From assembly GCA_021234155.1 (NCBI GenBank), contig JAJEKV010000100.1:2886116-2950115 (forward strand): a stretch of DNA of 64,000 nucleotides. The letters run 5' to 3'. Shown piece after piece: positions 1 to 10,923 of this stretch. The notes below the pieces were generated by a model. It worked only from the letters and a program-made list of their open reading frames with translations, ran no database searches and had not been told where the DNA came from. A program made the position numbers and the translations under genes. Source of the DNA: Isoetes taiwanensis. Lineage: Eukaryota > Streptophyta > Lycopodiopsida > Isoetales > Isoetaceae. The first letter of the stretch is position 1. Every line of letters starts with the position of its first letter.

Positions 1-470
1 TAGGGTGGTCAAGAATCAAAGGCACTCTATTAGAGTGCAGGTCGCAACATCGAAATATTGTGTTGTGGCGTTGTGGCATATTATGCACCACGTTAAGTAT
101 ATAGAAATCATTTTTCAAATTTGTATCTGTAAGTGTTAAAAATTTTGTTGTCCAAGATAGATGCTCAGCTACGACATGCACATGTATCATTTTTCTATTT
201 GGGTTACAGATTGAGCTTGCTTTTTTTTAATTCTTACCTGGCTTACACAATACCATACATGAGTGGATAGCTTTTGCAATTTTCTTTGAGCTAAGGCATA
301 TTTGATTGTTTTTTCTATTATCTAACTTAAAGGAATAAAAAATAAGAAATAATAAGGGAAGCATATGTACATTAATCATTAACTAAATGAACCATTGGTT
401 ATTTAAATGAAAATTCAAATACAAGGCTTATGTTAGTTCTCTTGTTCACCTGTAATTCAGATATCTATTT
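1..470. other. AT-rich DNA without a recognised gene
   Basis: No open reading frame of useful length and no repeat that I recognise. Base composition is AT-rich, in contrast to the GC-rich stretch that follows. Confidence 0.5.
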
Positions 471-479
471 GAGAGCACT

Positions 480-2110
480 CTACATTTATCCGCCAGCGAC
501 CATGTCTTACTCGGCGGGCAGTTCCCCAAAGGGCATGGTGGAGCCCCCTTGCCGTTTGGCCTGCAGAGTGGCGCTGATGTTCCCGGACGCATTGGTAGCA
601 TTGTAGAATGGTACCCCAACTGACATTGTCTTAACCCGCTACGTCTGTTTTGTGTGCTTGTTAACCGTATTTGTTTTGTGACAGGGAATACCATGGCATT
701 TGGTGCCTCGTCCGCAGAGTCACGTCGGTTGAGAGTGGTCGGGCCCCCACCGTTGCCCAGCGGTGGATTTGCACAGCACCTGGGTGTACACACTTTGTGG
801 ACAAGATTCGTCGTGACCCCTGGTTTCGGGATTGACGCGATGGAGCTTGGGGCCACCATCGAGCCACCATGCATCAATGGTGACGGTCCGCAACCCCGCG
901 AATTGCAGAGAGAGTGGTGTCCGAGCGGGAGAGGGCTGCAAAACGTCGAGAAGATCCTGCGAAAGCCGCACGTATGATGGAGGTGGCGGCCAGACATAGA
1001 AAGGCGAGGAGACAAGGCGCAACAACAATGCGCCTACAGCATGTCCTAACCCCTGAGGCGGCCCTCGATGCCTTCCCTGAGGGGCCGGACGCCATGTTCT
1101 ATGAGGCCAAAGACACAGCACGCGGACGAGGCCAGAGGATGCAGCCCTTTCATGAAGGTTGCATCGAGTCGAGCTTAGTGCCACGTATGGCGTTCGGCAG
1201 GAAGACTCGACCGCACATGCTATGCTCAATGACTGGGCCATTGCACAGAGGATGGGTGGCCATTTGCCCACATAGGAGGAGTTGCTACCTGAGCTCCACA
1301 GGATACGGGAGTCTCAGCCAGGTTATGATGCGGGGTCATCTTTGCCACCAGTTTCTGTGGCTGGTAGCATCCACACTCCAACTGATCCCTCCTTCGCCCG
1401 GGAGGTGAGTGGTTTGCGCCCGATTGACAGGGAAGAGTTCCAAATGAGGTAGGGAGCAGGTCGTAATTAGCCCCACTCATGAGACATGTCCGTTGCCGTA
1501 CCGATCTCTACATGGCCAGCCCTCCTTCCATAGGGCGCTTGCGCGGTGACAGGGCTGACCCGCCGAGGGGTCGCCAGGTCTTCGATGATATAATGAGGAC
1601 GGCGATGGCAAGCACGGGCATGGCACACACCTCGCCATTTCCGCTTGATCGCAATGTCGAGGGAGCAGAGGCATGGATGAGAGACCGAGCACGCGGTTTC
1701 TTCATGTACCACGCTGGAGAGTTCGACGCACACCATCCGAGCTACCCGGGTGTGTGTACCCATTCGAGGATGGTCTCAGCCCCATAGACGGTCGGCACAG
1801 TTCCCTGAGCACTTACAGATCCCGGCCAGGTTACATCTTCAGTCCCTTTTTTGGGAAGAGGTTGCGAGCAGGGCGTCAGATGGTGTGGCCACTTTGCAGG
1901 AGGGCGTCGGGCCAGCATGCGGCGTACAACTCACATCTGACCTCATCGAGGCGTGCACCCCTGATGGACAGTGGGAGGAGAGGCACATTCGAGTGTTGAT
2001 GAGGTACGTGTCGGGTTTAGGTTTAGTTTGTATGAATCGTCGAAATCTACGTTTAGGTTCAAATCTAACCACTGGACGTCGATGTATGTAGCGTCTTGCG
2101 GCAGATGCTT
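480..2110 (+). pseudogene. GC-rich degenerate coding-like stretch, unrecognised
   Basis: This block is clearly richer in GC than its flanks and carries overlapping open frames on both strands. The plus-strand frames (about 654-977, 914-1408, 1479-1787, 1750-2091) read as amphipathic, charged protein-like sequence, most convincingly around 1840-2020, where the translation includes EEVASRASDGVATLQEG. The frames shift several times and have no common start, so I read this as a decayed coding region, perhaps of a transposon. I do not recognise the family. It meets the minus-strand 289-codon ORF near 2065, so the two could be convergent ORFs of one element. Confidence 0.3.
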
Positions 2111-2934
2111 GGAGAGGCAACCCTGACACGTTGATGCCCATGGACCAAACGGACACGATGAGTGGTTTGAAGCTCAATCACCCTTTGCTCGAGGCGGTCC
2201 ACGGTGGTCTCCTCAGAGTAGTTGAAGTCGCTGTCCTTCATGGTGCGACCACTTTTGCACGTGCACACTTCCATGCATGCAGTTATGTATTCCTGTGGGA
2301 TGCCATGGCGCCGCAGACCGATTTCCCATTCCTCTGAAATCTTTTCAAACGTGGCAGTGGGGGACCGATGGGTGCTTCCATTCAAGTGGCCCATGGCAAC
2401 TAGCTGGCTCCAAAACTCCACGTAAGGGACTAACTTATGAGGCCCGGTTACGCGCCGGTACAACCAACCGCTGGAGTCATCGTCAACTACAAACTCCTCA
2501 CAATATGCAGCCCATCGGTACATCAACCGGACATGGTGCTCGATGGGTGGCCTCCCGCTTCTGTGCGAGACCGGGGGCAAGCGGGGATCAGCAGCACTTA
2601 TTTCGGACGGGTGGGGAACATAGTGTTGCTGTAGGCACAGCCTCATCAACCCATACACAGACTCGTTGAGGGCATAACCACCCTGAGGAGCAATACGGAG
2701 CCATTGAACTGGGTCCGGGTAGAGACCGGCCAGTTCATGTACAAGTAGTTCTTGGGAATCTTGGGTAGGAGTAACTTGTGGAGCAACCTGACCAAGCGGG
2801 TTCCACCCATCGCCTGCATTTTCCCCGGTGTCCTCCTCTGACATTGTGTCATCCTCGGTGTCATGAAGGTCATACTCACTATCATTTTCATCTGACATCT
2901 GACTGACTGAGTCGTCAGTGACTACCTCTGCCAT
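2065..2934 (-). CDS. hypothetical protein, 289 aa, acidic N-terminus
   Basis: This is the longest uninterrupted frame in the first 34 kb. Residues 1-45 are very acidic and rich in Ser, Asp and Glu. Residues about 60-215 form a globular-looking domain with several Trp and Tyr residues (for example LMYRWAAYCEEFVVDDDSSG). The C-terminal part is basic. I see no signal peptide, no membrane segment and no motif that I can assign. The start was chosen because the acidic stretch begins right after this ATG. It may be an accessory ORF of a DNA transposon that also includes the degenerate plus-strand coding at 480-2110, or a lineage-specific plant gene. No function is proposed. Confidence 0.4.
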   Translation of the reverse strand: MAEVVTDDSVSQMSDENDSEYDLHDTEDDTMSEEDTGENAGDGWNPLGQVAPQVTPTQDSQELLVHELAGLYPDPVQWLRIAPQGGYALNESVYGLMRLCLQQHYVPHPSEISAADPRLPPVSHRSGRPPIEHHVRLMYRWAAYCEEFVVDDDSSGWLYRRVTGPHKLVPYVEFWSQLVAMGHLNGSTHRSPTATFEKISEEWEIGLRRHGIPQEYITACMEVCTCKSGRTMKDSDFNYSEETTVDRLEQRVIELQTTHRVRLVHGHQRVRVASPSICRKTLHTSTSSG

Positions 2935-2944
2935 TCTCGTGCAC

Positions 2945-3460
2945 TCTATTTGGAAGACAAATATAAACTACTGCAGCAAAGTGCACCTGCTCTAGCAACT
3001 GCGCCTGCTCTAGCACCTGCTGTCGCGCGAACGAAGACTTTCAAACAAAAAATGATGGCTATAACAATGTCCGCGCGCCGAAGGTCTCGAATAGATATCT
3101 GAGGTACAGGTGAACATGAACACAAGCCTGAGTACAAACCTATAGATGCATTGGGGTCTTGACAAAACACAAATAGAACAAATATTGGGGTCTTGTGGAA
3201 CACTGCTATCACCTCCATGGGAGGAGGGCTAGTATTTGCAGAGGGAATTTTATAACTTTGAAGACTATCAGATGCTATAAATTGATTCTACTACTTGATC
3301 TACTGATTCTACTACTACTTTATTGATTCTACTACTTGTTTTCCATTCATAAAAAAAAAATTATACATTGTTTTTGTCCATCCTGAGGACGTGACAATTT
3401 GATGCAACCATTTGCATCATTATCTGCATATTCAACATCGTTTCATCTTTATTTGGCTCG
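2945..3460. other. spacer without a recognised gene
   Basis: Contains short direct repeats of a 'ctgattctactact' type near 3285-3335 and an A-run near 3350-3361. No supported coding sequence. Confidence 0.5.
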
Positions 3461-3579
3461 GTGAGCCATTCTACCAGTCGTTCCCCGCAGGGAATGCCAG
3501 GCGTTAAAGCAATCAGAAGCTCCCTTTCACTCATCCTTGCGACAATGGTGAAAGGAGCAGGAGAAGCAGGGGGATTGTT

Positions 3580-3785
3580 GTCCCTTGGAGGAGGAGGAGG
3601 AGGAGGAGGAGGAGAGGAGGGGGATTGCTGGAGATGTCCCTTGGAGGAAGAGGAGGAGGAGGATTACTGCTAGAAGGGACATATCGTGCGAAGACAGTCT
3701 TTAACTGCCGGACCATTATAACAAGATGGGCAAGAAGATTGGAGGAGGAGGAGGAGGAGGAGAAGGAGGAGGAGGAGGAGGCTTG
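3580..3785 (+). repeat. purine-rich (GGA)n / (GAG)n microsatellite
   Basis: Two dense runs of GGA and GAG triplets lie at about 3580-3665 and 3740-3785, with about 75 bases of non-repetitive sequence between them. Gly/Glu-rich frames on the plus strand and Ser/Leu/Pro-rich frames on the minus strand are produced by the triplet repeat and are not evidence of a gene. Confidence 0.85.
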
Positions 3786-4074
3786 ACAATCGCTACTGAG
3801 GGATCCACTTATAAAAATGGCAATATCAAGCAATTTCCCTGCCATTGTTAGAATAAAACATTTTAACAAAATATGGACCAGAACAAAGAAAAATAGTGCC
3901 CACCAAGTTTCTAATAGAGAGCGGCTTCAAGCTCAAGCGCTCGGGCGTCGCCAGAAGTCGGAGTCGAATAAGGGGTTCGCTGTTGGGTTCGCTCTCCTGC
4001 GTGAGTAACATTTTATAAGCACTCTTCTGGTGTAATACATTTTATATTTCATTGTCTTGCATTGGTTATAGCTA

Positions 4075-4570
4075 TGGGATTTTGTTGCACCGAAAGTGTT
4101 ACGGGCAGGATCCCCCGCCAAAGAGGCCAATCTAAAGGACCTACCCCCACCACCGACCCACTCCACCCGCCCGCGGACCTCGGGCTGACCGTACCGCAAA
4201 GCCTCCTGCCGCCCTCGATTCGCCAGGGCTTAACCCGGTAGGGTGAAGCGACACGCCTGCCATCGGGTACCGCCCTGCCAACGCTGCCGTATCGGCTCGG
4301 CGGTGGTTCGCTTAAGTAACCCGAGGGCACCGCCATCCACTCGCCATCCGGCCGCCATCGACGCAGATAACTCCCCGGTTAGGTTCACTTGGGCTTAACC
4401 CGCAGCAATGCCAAGTAACCGTGACGCTCTCGCACGCTTCGACCGGTTCGCCTGGCGAATCCGCTGGCTTAGGGCGACTCGTTCGCTTTGGGCATGCAAC
4501 CCCGTTGGATGCCCAACTTCGTTTCGGGAGCCATTTGAAGCACCGGGTCGCCAAGTGTTGCAGGTCGCCA
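4075..4570. repeat. GC-rich dispersed repeat, copy 1
   Basis: A sharply bounded GC-rich block in AT-rich surroundings. It is related to a second block at about 11440-12030. Both contain a segment reading close to 'aacccgcagcaatgccaagtaa' (copy 1 near 4398-4418, copy 2 near 11908-11930), and both are rich in short 'ttcgctt...gcgaacc' palindromic pieces. The open frames on both strands have the look of GC-rich non-coding DNA. It may be a non-autonomous transposon; I could not define its ends. Confidence 0.6.
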
Positions 4571-4579
4571 AGTGGCTCT

Positions 4580-5825
4580 GTCTACCAACTGTTGGAATCC
4601 AACCTTCAAATCCACAAGTATATTTTAGCCTTACAGAGATATTCCCCATTCTGTAAATGCGGCACGGCTCTGTAAATGACCTAAGGCAGCATATCTATTA
4701 CCAGGAATACTTGGAAATAAGGCAGATCCCTTGAGTTAAGAAATTGCAGCCGTTTCTTACAGATGCCGCTTTTCCAAGTACAAATCGTCACTATATAGCA
4801 TCAAATGCATTTCGAAATTTTTAACTGTGCTAGCATATATCCAGATATAGTAGGAATCAATTATGGCAGAAATTCAGAAACGAGACCTCCACTTCGCACA
4901 TGCAGACTATGCTTCCAAAAGGGAAACAAATCATCCCTCCATGCTGCAGCACGTCATCTGATAAATATTATTTTGCTCAAGGGATTCAGAAAGCACAAGG
5001 ATGTGAGTGTTTGATGCCGCCAGAAAGAGATTGGGCCATCGATTTCATCCCTCCATGCTGCAGCGGCACATACCCAGTGCAAAAAAAAAAGGCCAAAATA
5101 AGAATCGATTTTCACCATCATTGAATCGATTGAATGCTTGAATCGATTTTCACTCCCCTGCTTGACCTGCTTGAAAAACCTGCTTGAATCGATTTCCACT
5201 CCCCTGTTCATTCAAACCAGAACAAACCATTTCTAATCTGATCAACCACCATTTTTCCACGAAAAGCAACATCAAAATCAAAATCGGCTGTACTCATACT
5301 GATCCGCCAACAAACTGAATCGCTCCAGACTCTAGATGCTTCAAGAATGCTTCAAGAACAAACTGAATCGCTCCAGATGCCGCTTTAGATGCTTCAATGT
5401 GCATGTAGAACTGGAATAGGAAAGGCATGCGAAAATCTTTCTTTAAATTTGGACGTCTGATTCATTATTCATTATGAATAGCTGCTCATCATAAATAGAA
5501 AATAAATAGAAAGATTACTATATTTTTAGAATCCTGTAGAAACCTCCCCAGGTTAGCAATATTGGAAACCTCCCAAGGCTTTGGCGAAAGCTGGGGAGGT
5601 TTCCACATAAGAAAATGGGGGAGGTTTCCATTCCTTGGGAGTCTAACCCAAATCGGGCGAATATAACCCAAATCGATCGGAGGAAGATGGAATCAAAGAT
5701 TTAACAGGCTCCCATCGCCGTATCATGCAAATAGCTCTACGTCCTATGAAGGGATCAGCTCAGCACCGGCATTAAAACCTCATATTGGCCCCTTTTTTTT
5801 GATCGGATGCCCCATTTTGAGTTGT
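4580..5825. other. repeat-bearing spacer
   Basis: No gene is supported. At 5105-5215 the phrase 'aatcgattttcactcccctg' recurs with small changes, and similar 'gaatcgctccagatgc' pieces follow near 5310-5400. At about 5535-5635 there are four copies of a GGAAACCTCCC-type 11-mer, two in each orientation, able to form a hairpin. Confidence 0.5.
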
Positions 5826-5829
5826 ATCC

Positions 5830-6043
5830 TGAAACGCACAAATGATGTGCTAGCTATACTCGCCACCCAACCACGAGCTCAGCACAGATACTGAATGCCT
5901 GATGAGCTCTCCCCCGAGCCTCTTTATAGCTAGCAACCCTCCATGCATGCATGCAACCCCTCTAGGGATGCATGCAACCTCTTAGGGATGCATGCAAATG
6001 CATGCAATCCCTCTCTGGACGTCCACGTCCAGTGTCTATTGCA
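5830..6043 (-). repeat. 3' LTR of the chromovirus
   Basis: On the plus strand it starts TGAAACGCAC and ends GTCTATTGCA, so on the element's own strand it begins TG and ends CA. It contains the ATGCATGCA-rich segment at 5941-6008. Confidence 0.92.
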
Positions 6044-6057
6044 TTCCCTCCCCCTTG
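6044..6057 (-). other. polypurine tract of the chromovirus
   Basis: The plus strand reads ttccctccccctt, giving a purine run on the minus strand directly beside the 3' LTR, where plus-strand DNA synthesis is primed. Confidence 0.75.
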
Positions 6058-6087
6058 ACATCGCAGCAGTCCTCTGCTGCAAGGGAA

Positions 6088-6423
6088 CTAGAGTCCTTTT
6101 GCCATCTTAGCATAATCTTTTCTTGGCCCTCTTTTAGGCCGGCTACTAGAAGCCTTCCCAATGTCTTGTGCCTTCCGGCCGTTATATTCATGCAGAATAT
6201 CGGAATAGGCCTCTAATAAATTGCCACGAACCCATGAAGCGTCCTCCAAAGGCCGATTGGCAAACTTAACCAAATATTGCTTAGAACCACTAGTGTATTT
6301 ATCATTCAACTGAAACATTAATCGAGGCGCCAACTTAAGGTCTTTCTTGCGCGCGTCCTTCTTAAAGTGGCCTTTGTGAATCCTCATCCATACCCAATCA
6401 CATTCCTTAAAAGTCATTTGCAT
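6088..6423 (-). pseudogene. chromovirus Pol C-terminus with chromodomain
   Basis: The frame reads through FKECDWVWMRIHKGHFKK, typical of the end of a Ty3/gypsy integrase, and then KQYLVKFANRPLEDASWV, a chromodomain core with the aromatic residues expected for the methyl-lysine cage. It ends with a basic tail (SSRPKRGPRKD). Chromodomains of this kind direct integration into heterochromatin. The segment is open but detached from the rest of Pol by the internal deletion, so no functional polyprotein can be made. Confidence 0.8.
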
Positions 6424-6535
6424 GCATCATAAGTTTTTAAGTTATTTGAACAAGGAATAAAGTGGGCTTGCTTAGTCAAACAATCCACAACTGTCCAAAT
6501 CATATTATTCTTAGAGAGCAATGCTAGCAAAATTC

Positions 6536-6742
6536 TTAACAAACTTGTCTATAATAACTGCAAATGCAAATAGTATTCTTCCAAAGACTTGCAATACACA
6601 TACGCCAAGAATTGTTCCTTTTCCTGACCAATAAAACTGGTGCACCAAAAGGTGAATAACTATGTCGAATCAAACCAGCTTGAAGTAACACAGCAAGTTG
6701 GCGCTTAATCTCAGCTTGTTGCCCATGCACTGAAATCGACAA
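6536..6742 (-). pseudogene. chromovirus reverse transcriptase fragment
   Basis: The frame includes RQLAVLLQAGLIRHSYSPFG followed by APVLLVRKRNNSWRMC, the usual N-terminal RT block of Ty3/gypsy Pol. The catalytic YxDD region is absent because most of RT, RNase H and integrase has been deleted between here and the chromodomain segment. Confidence 0.8.
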
Positions 6743-6786
6743 CAGAAACCATTGGAATGGGGCCGATCACAAGATCCTTAACCAAC

Positions 6787-7362
6787 TTAAATTTTCCCTC
6801 CATCCAAGGCTAACAAAAGAGTACCAGAAACCCAGTCAACCAAAGGATTATACTCTTGATGCCAGGGCATCCCAATCAAAAGATCCACACTGCCAAGGTC
6901 AGCCACCAAAAAAATACGGCATGCGTTAAAACCTTGAATGGAGTATTCCAAATCTTTAACAACCAAGGCGCAAGGTGAAAGTTGACCACGAAAGCGGGCG
7001 ACAAAATCCATCGCATTTGTCAATGGAAGAGTGGACAAGTCCAACGCCTTCACTAACCTGTCAGAAATCACATCAAATTCACTACCAGGATCAAAAAGAG
7101 CATGCACTTTCTGATCCCGGACAGTTGCCCAAAAACGCAAAAGCTGACTATGTTCAGGATGGTCTAGTGTATAGGAATGACCCACAAAAGCCACCGTTTT
7201 TGTCCCGCTTTCTTTCTTAGATTCCGGTGGAACTTTAGATGTACCTGATTTTGAATCCCCTTTTTCCTTTGGGGTGTACCTGGAACATTCAAAAAATTTA
7301 TGGTCAGGACTAGAGCAAATAAAACACTTATGCTCACGACGGAGGCGATTCTTCCGAGCCAT
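6787..7362 (-). pseudogene. chromovirus gag zinc knuckle and retropepsin-like protease
   Basis: Near the N-terminus the frame contains CFICSSPDHKFFEC, a CCHC zinc knuckle (C-x2-C-x4-H-x4-C) as in retroelement nucleocapsid. Further on, VHALFDPGSEFDVISDRLV matches the active-site strand of a retropepsin, although the catalytic Asp is followed by Pro-Gly where D-S/T-G is usual. The later segment DLLIGMPWHQEYNPLVDW fits the second half of the protease and its link to RT. The 191-codon frame is open, but upstream gag is frameshifted. Confidence 0.8.
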
Positions 7363-7395
7363 ATAGGATTCTTTAGGCTCCCTCTGGGCGAAGAC

Positions 7396-8070
7396 TTATC
7401 CTCCTCCCGAAACGCTTTGCACCGACCCTAAGGCAGAAATAGGAGGAACATGATCTCCATTGGTACGCTCTTCACGATGCACGGGTTTAACAAACTTGTG
7501 AGAATGACCCGCGTGGGAATCATACGACATAGATTTAAACCCCCTTTGTGCATTGATGGCCTGAGTTAATGAAAGACCCTCCTCTTCAACTTTTTCTGCT
7601 AGTTTGCAGAGGGCCCCAAAAGAAAGGTTTGCAGCTTGAAGATCCAACTTGGCTCGGATCCAACGATGGACACTGCCCATCAACCGGTCAGATTTCTCTC
7701 GCATCGGTTTTGCCAAACGAGACCTTTCTTCAAGACTCTTGCCGAAAAATCACGAACGGACTCCTTGTCTTCTTTGGGTCAATCGGGTTCCATTCGGCGA
7801 GCAAATCCCGCCCCAATTATGACCCGAAACCTTTTCCTTAATGAGTGTCTCAAACTCGCAAATGTTGTGATCGGAGTTTCCTTGGGTCCTGCTTGAGTAG
7901 ATCAAGCCACCAATCCTTAGCGACCCTCCTAAGTGACGTTCAAAAAATAAAGCCGAAAGTGTCATCATCATCTTTGGTTTTGGCGAAATATGAGTTCGGA
8001 TCCCGCAACCATGCAAAGAGTTCCTCCGCATCATCCGTGGCGCCAAATAAGGTTTGAACTCAATTTTCAC
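7396..8070 (-). pseudogene. chromovirus gag, frameshifted
   Basis: The minus strand carries a gag capsid-like region in two frames. The upstream part begins KIEFKPY and, after a frame change, reads DDAEELFAWLRDPNSYFAK, a usual Ty3/gypsy gag capsid start. The downstream part (7716-7396) is an open gag C-terminal segment. At least one frameshift and internal stops break it. Confidence 0.65.
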
Positions 8071-8280
8071 ATTCGCGCCGATCTTAATACCACCGACACG
8101 TGGATGTCACGCATCATCGCGACAACTTCAATGCCGAACTTCGCCCGAAGCGAGTCCATGTCCCGAAGCTCCTGGTATGCGAAGCAAAGCGACTTCCAAC
8201 TTTTCGCTCAAAATCGCATTGTGGGTCTCCAACTCCATTATCCGATCCACTTCCCCAGCGGATTGGCCCATCACAACTTG

Positions 8281-8294
8281 AAGCTCTGATACCA
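8281..8294 (-). other. primer binding site (tRNA-iMet)
   Basis: Minus strand tggtatcagagctt, separated by one base from the end of the 5' LTR. It matches the 3' end of plant initiator methionine tRNA, the primer most often used by plant LTR retrotransposons. Confidence 0.9.
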
Positions 8295-8295
8295 C

Positions 8296-8509
8296 TGAAA
8301 CGCACAAATGACGTGCTAGCTATACTCGCCACCCAACCACGAGCTCAGCACAGATACTGAATGCCTGATGAGCTCTCCCCCGAGCCTCTTTATAGCTAGC
8401 AACCCTCCATGCATGCATGCAACCCCTCTAGGGATGCATGCAACCTCTTAGGGATGCATGCAAATGCATGCAATCCCTCTCTGGACGTCCACGTCCAGTG
8501 TCTATTGCA
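8296..8509 (-). repeat. 5' LTR of the chromovirus
   Basis: A 214-bp match to 5830-6043. The one clear difference I see in the first 60 bases is aatgacg here against aatgatg in the other LTR. Confidence 0.92.
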
Positions 8510-8514
8510 TATCT

Positions 8515-10420
8515 AGCCATTTTTTGCATTCAATCCTGGTTTAAGTCCAGATTTATGCTCTGAATCAAGCACGTAGGGGTTAGAAACAGAGACAGAGTTG
8601 GGTTTATCCTTGCTTTGTGGGTTTTAGAGTTGAATCTGGTATTGTGGATTTGGATCAGATTCGGGTCTATATTGTCATTTTGTGTTGAATCTGGCGTAAC
8701 CGGCCATGTGGTTACTTTTCAACTCTTGGATCCACCTTAATTTCAGGATCGATATTACAGTAATCTATCTATTCACAGATTGGTTCAAAATTCTGCATCT
8801 GGGCGATCTGTTATTCCAAATCCAAAGGCTCGATTTTATGCAGAAGCCCCATAGCTCCGGTGGCTCCATAGCTTAAGGATCCATGGGTGGATCCTTAAAT
8901 AAAAACTGGTAAGCAGGAACTATACTAAGAATCCAGCCGTAGAATATTTGGAATGCAGTACGAATCTTGCTGGAAAACCTCTCTCGATTGAGTGCCTGAG
9001 TACCATACATAAAATACCTTGCTCTCATCCCCTGTTTGATCGAATATTATAAAGCATTTCTCGGTGGATATTGCTGCAGATTGGCAATACAAATGGCCTC
9101 AAAGATTTATCTTCTGGGGTGGCAGATTTTCCACCTAATTTGCCATGCGCTAGATCGACCCATCGATTTTTTTGATTTTTTTTGCCCTCCTGATTCAAAC
9201 CCAAATTGTAGAAAAATAGGGGCTAAGAATTTCCCCAGTGATCCGGATCGCCTATGCAGACTAAGGCATTTGCAGGATTTATCACCAGATCAGAGACAAA
9301 AATGCACGATTCTGCAAATATAAACTCAGGAATAAGAATCGAACTGTAAAAATGCAAAACCCAAATTCTAAAATGATGTCTGCTCAGGGGAAAAAAACTT
9401 ACAAAGATCAAGAGCTATGGCGGACTTTGTCGAGAGAAATCTGGTACTTGCATGCTGATGAAGTGTCGTCCTCTGAGACAGCTTGATCCGGTATTGGCAC
9501 ATACCCTGATAAATCGATGTCCTATTTTGGAATTTGGATAAGTGAAGCAAATCCCATAAAAAATCGATAGAGGCAGAACAAGAATTGGCCATATCTCTGC
9601 CATTGAAAATCAGTAGAGGCCAGGCATGTTTTCCAGCAGCACCAGAAAGATCTGGCATGTTATTCAACCTGTAACCAACATATTTGATGCAGATGACTTG
9701 CACAGGTCGGATTAGAAGTGACAAGCTTTATGACTACTGAGAGCAAAACGGCCATCTACATCCAGCTTCTACGATAATTTTGCTAAATCCATCCATTTTT
9801 TTCTTGGCTCTCTTCCACATTCGAGCATATGCGGCTGTACGTTGTATCACGAAATAGGGTTATGCCCTAAATCGATTGTGTGACTATTCAAACCATTTTT
9901 CTTTTTCTTTTATTTGCTTCAACCCAGAATTGTCCCATTACGTGGACATTTTGTAGATAAAAATTGTGACCAAAATAGGAAGCCTAGATATCACACTTAG
10001 AACCCACCTTAGAGTACCACATGAAGCAAATGAACGGTTCCATAAAACCCATAAGCCAAGCAAAAAGTGGCATGCAAGCACACTTGCATGTAAGCCAAAT
10101 GCATGCACACAATTAAACAGAAATTCCATAAGCTTTGTCCTTTAGCAAAAAATTAAAGGATAGCTTATTTACACGCCACATGTGTAAAATATAACAATGG
10201 TTTTTCATACAAAGTGTATAGTAAAACCACCTTTAAACTTGAACATAAAATATACCCTTTAAATATATGAAATTTTAGAAGGGGCATTTCGACACAATAA
10301 TTGGTCCAACCATTACATGTAAACGAGTTATGTTGTATCCATATGCTTTTCTCCAAGTTCATTTTTCACATATCCAGAACTGGGATTTTTACTTAAACAA
10401 AACCCCCTTTGCACCAAGTT
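8515..10420. other. long stretch without a recognised gene
   Basis: Several short open frames exist on both strands (for example 9036-9323 plus, 9368-9724 minus), but none has recognisable domains, splice-supported extension or an unbroken length above about 120 codons. I see no LTR or terminal repeat. Confidence 0.5.
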
Positions 10421-10426
10421 GGACAA

Positions 10427-10709
10427 AAGAAATGTAAGGCCGCCGCGATAAATTTCTTGTTGTTAATAATGCATTGCAATATCAAACATTAAATGTTAAT
10501 AATAAACCCATCTAGTGATTTGGTGCCTAGAGAAATGTTCAAGGCATAAAAAATCTCCTATGTGGCCTCATTCTAAAAAATTTATAAAGGGTTCAATTTT
10601 AAAAGTTTCGAGCTGACATTGAGCTTGATATTTGAATCGTTTCGAACTCGCACAAATTCAGTAAAGAGAAATGTTCGTGGCGGCCTTGGCTACCGCGATA
10701 AATTTCTTG
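10427..10709. repeat. short GC-rich hairpin elements, two copies
   Basis: At 10665-10709 the plus strand reads agaaatgttcgtggcggcc, then a short loop and accgcgataaatttctt, an imperfect hairpin with a stem of about 20 bp. A shorter version lies at 10427-10459 (aagaaatgtaaggccgccgcgataaatttcttg). The same hairpin occurs inverted at 41252-41295. These look like copies of a miniature foldback element. Confidence 0.6.
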
Positions 10710-10720
10710 TTTATCATAAT

Positions 10721-10923
10721 TGTTAGCACATGACATGTCATGTGTCACTATTCATAGATGACTAGGCATGCCGCCTAGGTGTTGCTGACATGGCTCTCCT
10801 ATAAAGCCATAGTCATGCTTTATTGTTTCACATTGAATTCACGCACTAGACTAGCTATATCACCTATCTTATTCCGTCCTTGCATTGTCATCTTCATGCT
10901 ATTCATATTCAGTCATATCTTCA
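10721..10923 (+). repeat. 5' LTR of the copia element
   Basis: Starts TGTTAG and ends CTTCA directly before the primer binding site. It includes a 'ctataaag' TATA-like sequence near 10799. Confidence 0.9.

Larger units (their letters stand above)
5830..8509 (-). mobile_element. Ty3/gypsy chromovirus, young but internally deleted
   Basis: A complete LTR retrotransposon on the minus strand. The two LTRs (5830-6043 and 8296-8509) are both 214 bp and appear to differ at very few sites, so insertion was recent. The primer binding site at 8281-8294 reads, on the minus strand, tggtatcagagctt, matching plant initiator-Met tRNA. A purine tract (minus strand) lies at 6044-6057 next to the 3' LTR. Flanking 5-mers are tatcc (5825-5829) and tatct (8510-8514), an imperfect target duplication. 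The interior is only about 2.25 kb. It keeps gag, the zinc knuckle, a protease-like segment, a scrap of RT and a chromodomain, and has lost most of RT, RNase H and integrase. It could move only with help from a full-length relative. Confidence 0.92.

Noticed and set aside
446-1271. Minus-strand frames of 183-189 codons
   Set aside because: They overlap better plus-strand protein-like frames in GC-rich DNA, are Cys/Arg/Pro-biased and show no domain. I treat them as shadows.
3461-3869. Gly/Glu-rich plus frame and Ser/Leu/Pro-rich minus frame
   Set aside because: They are produced by the GGA/GAG triplet repeat.
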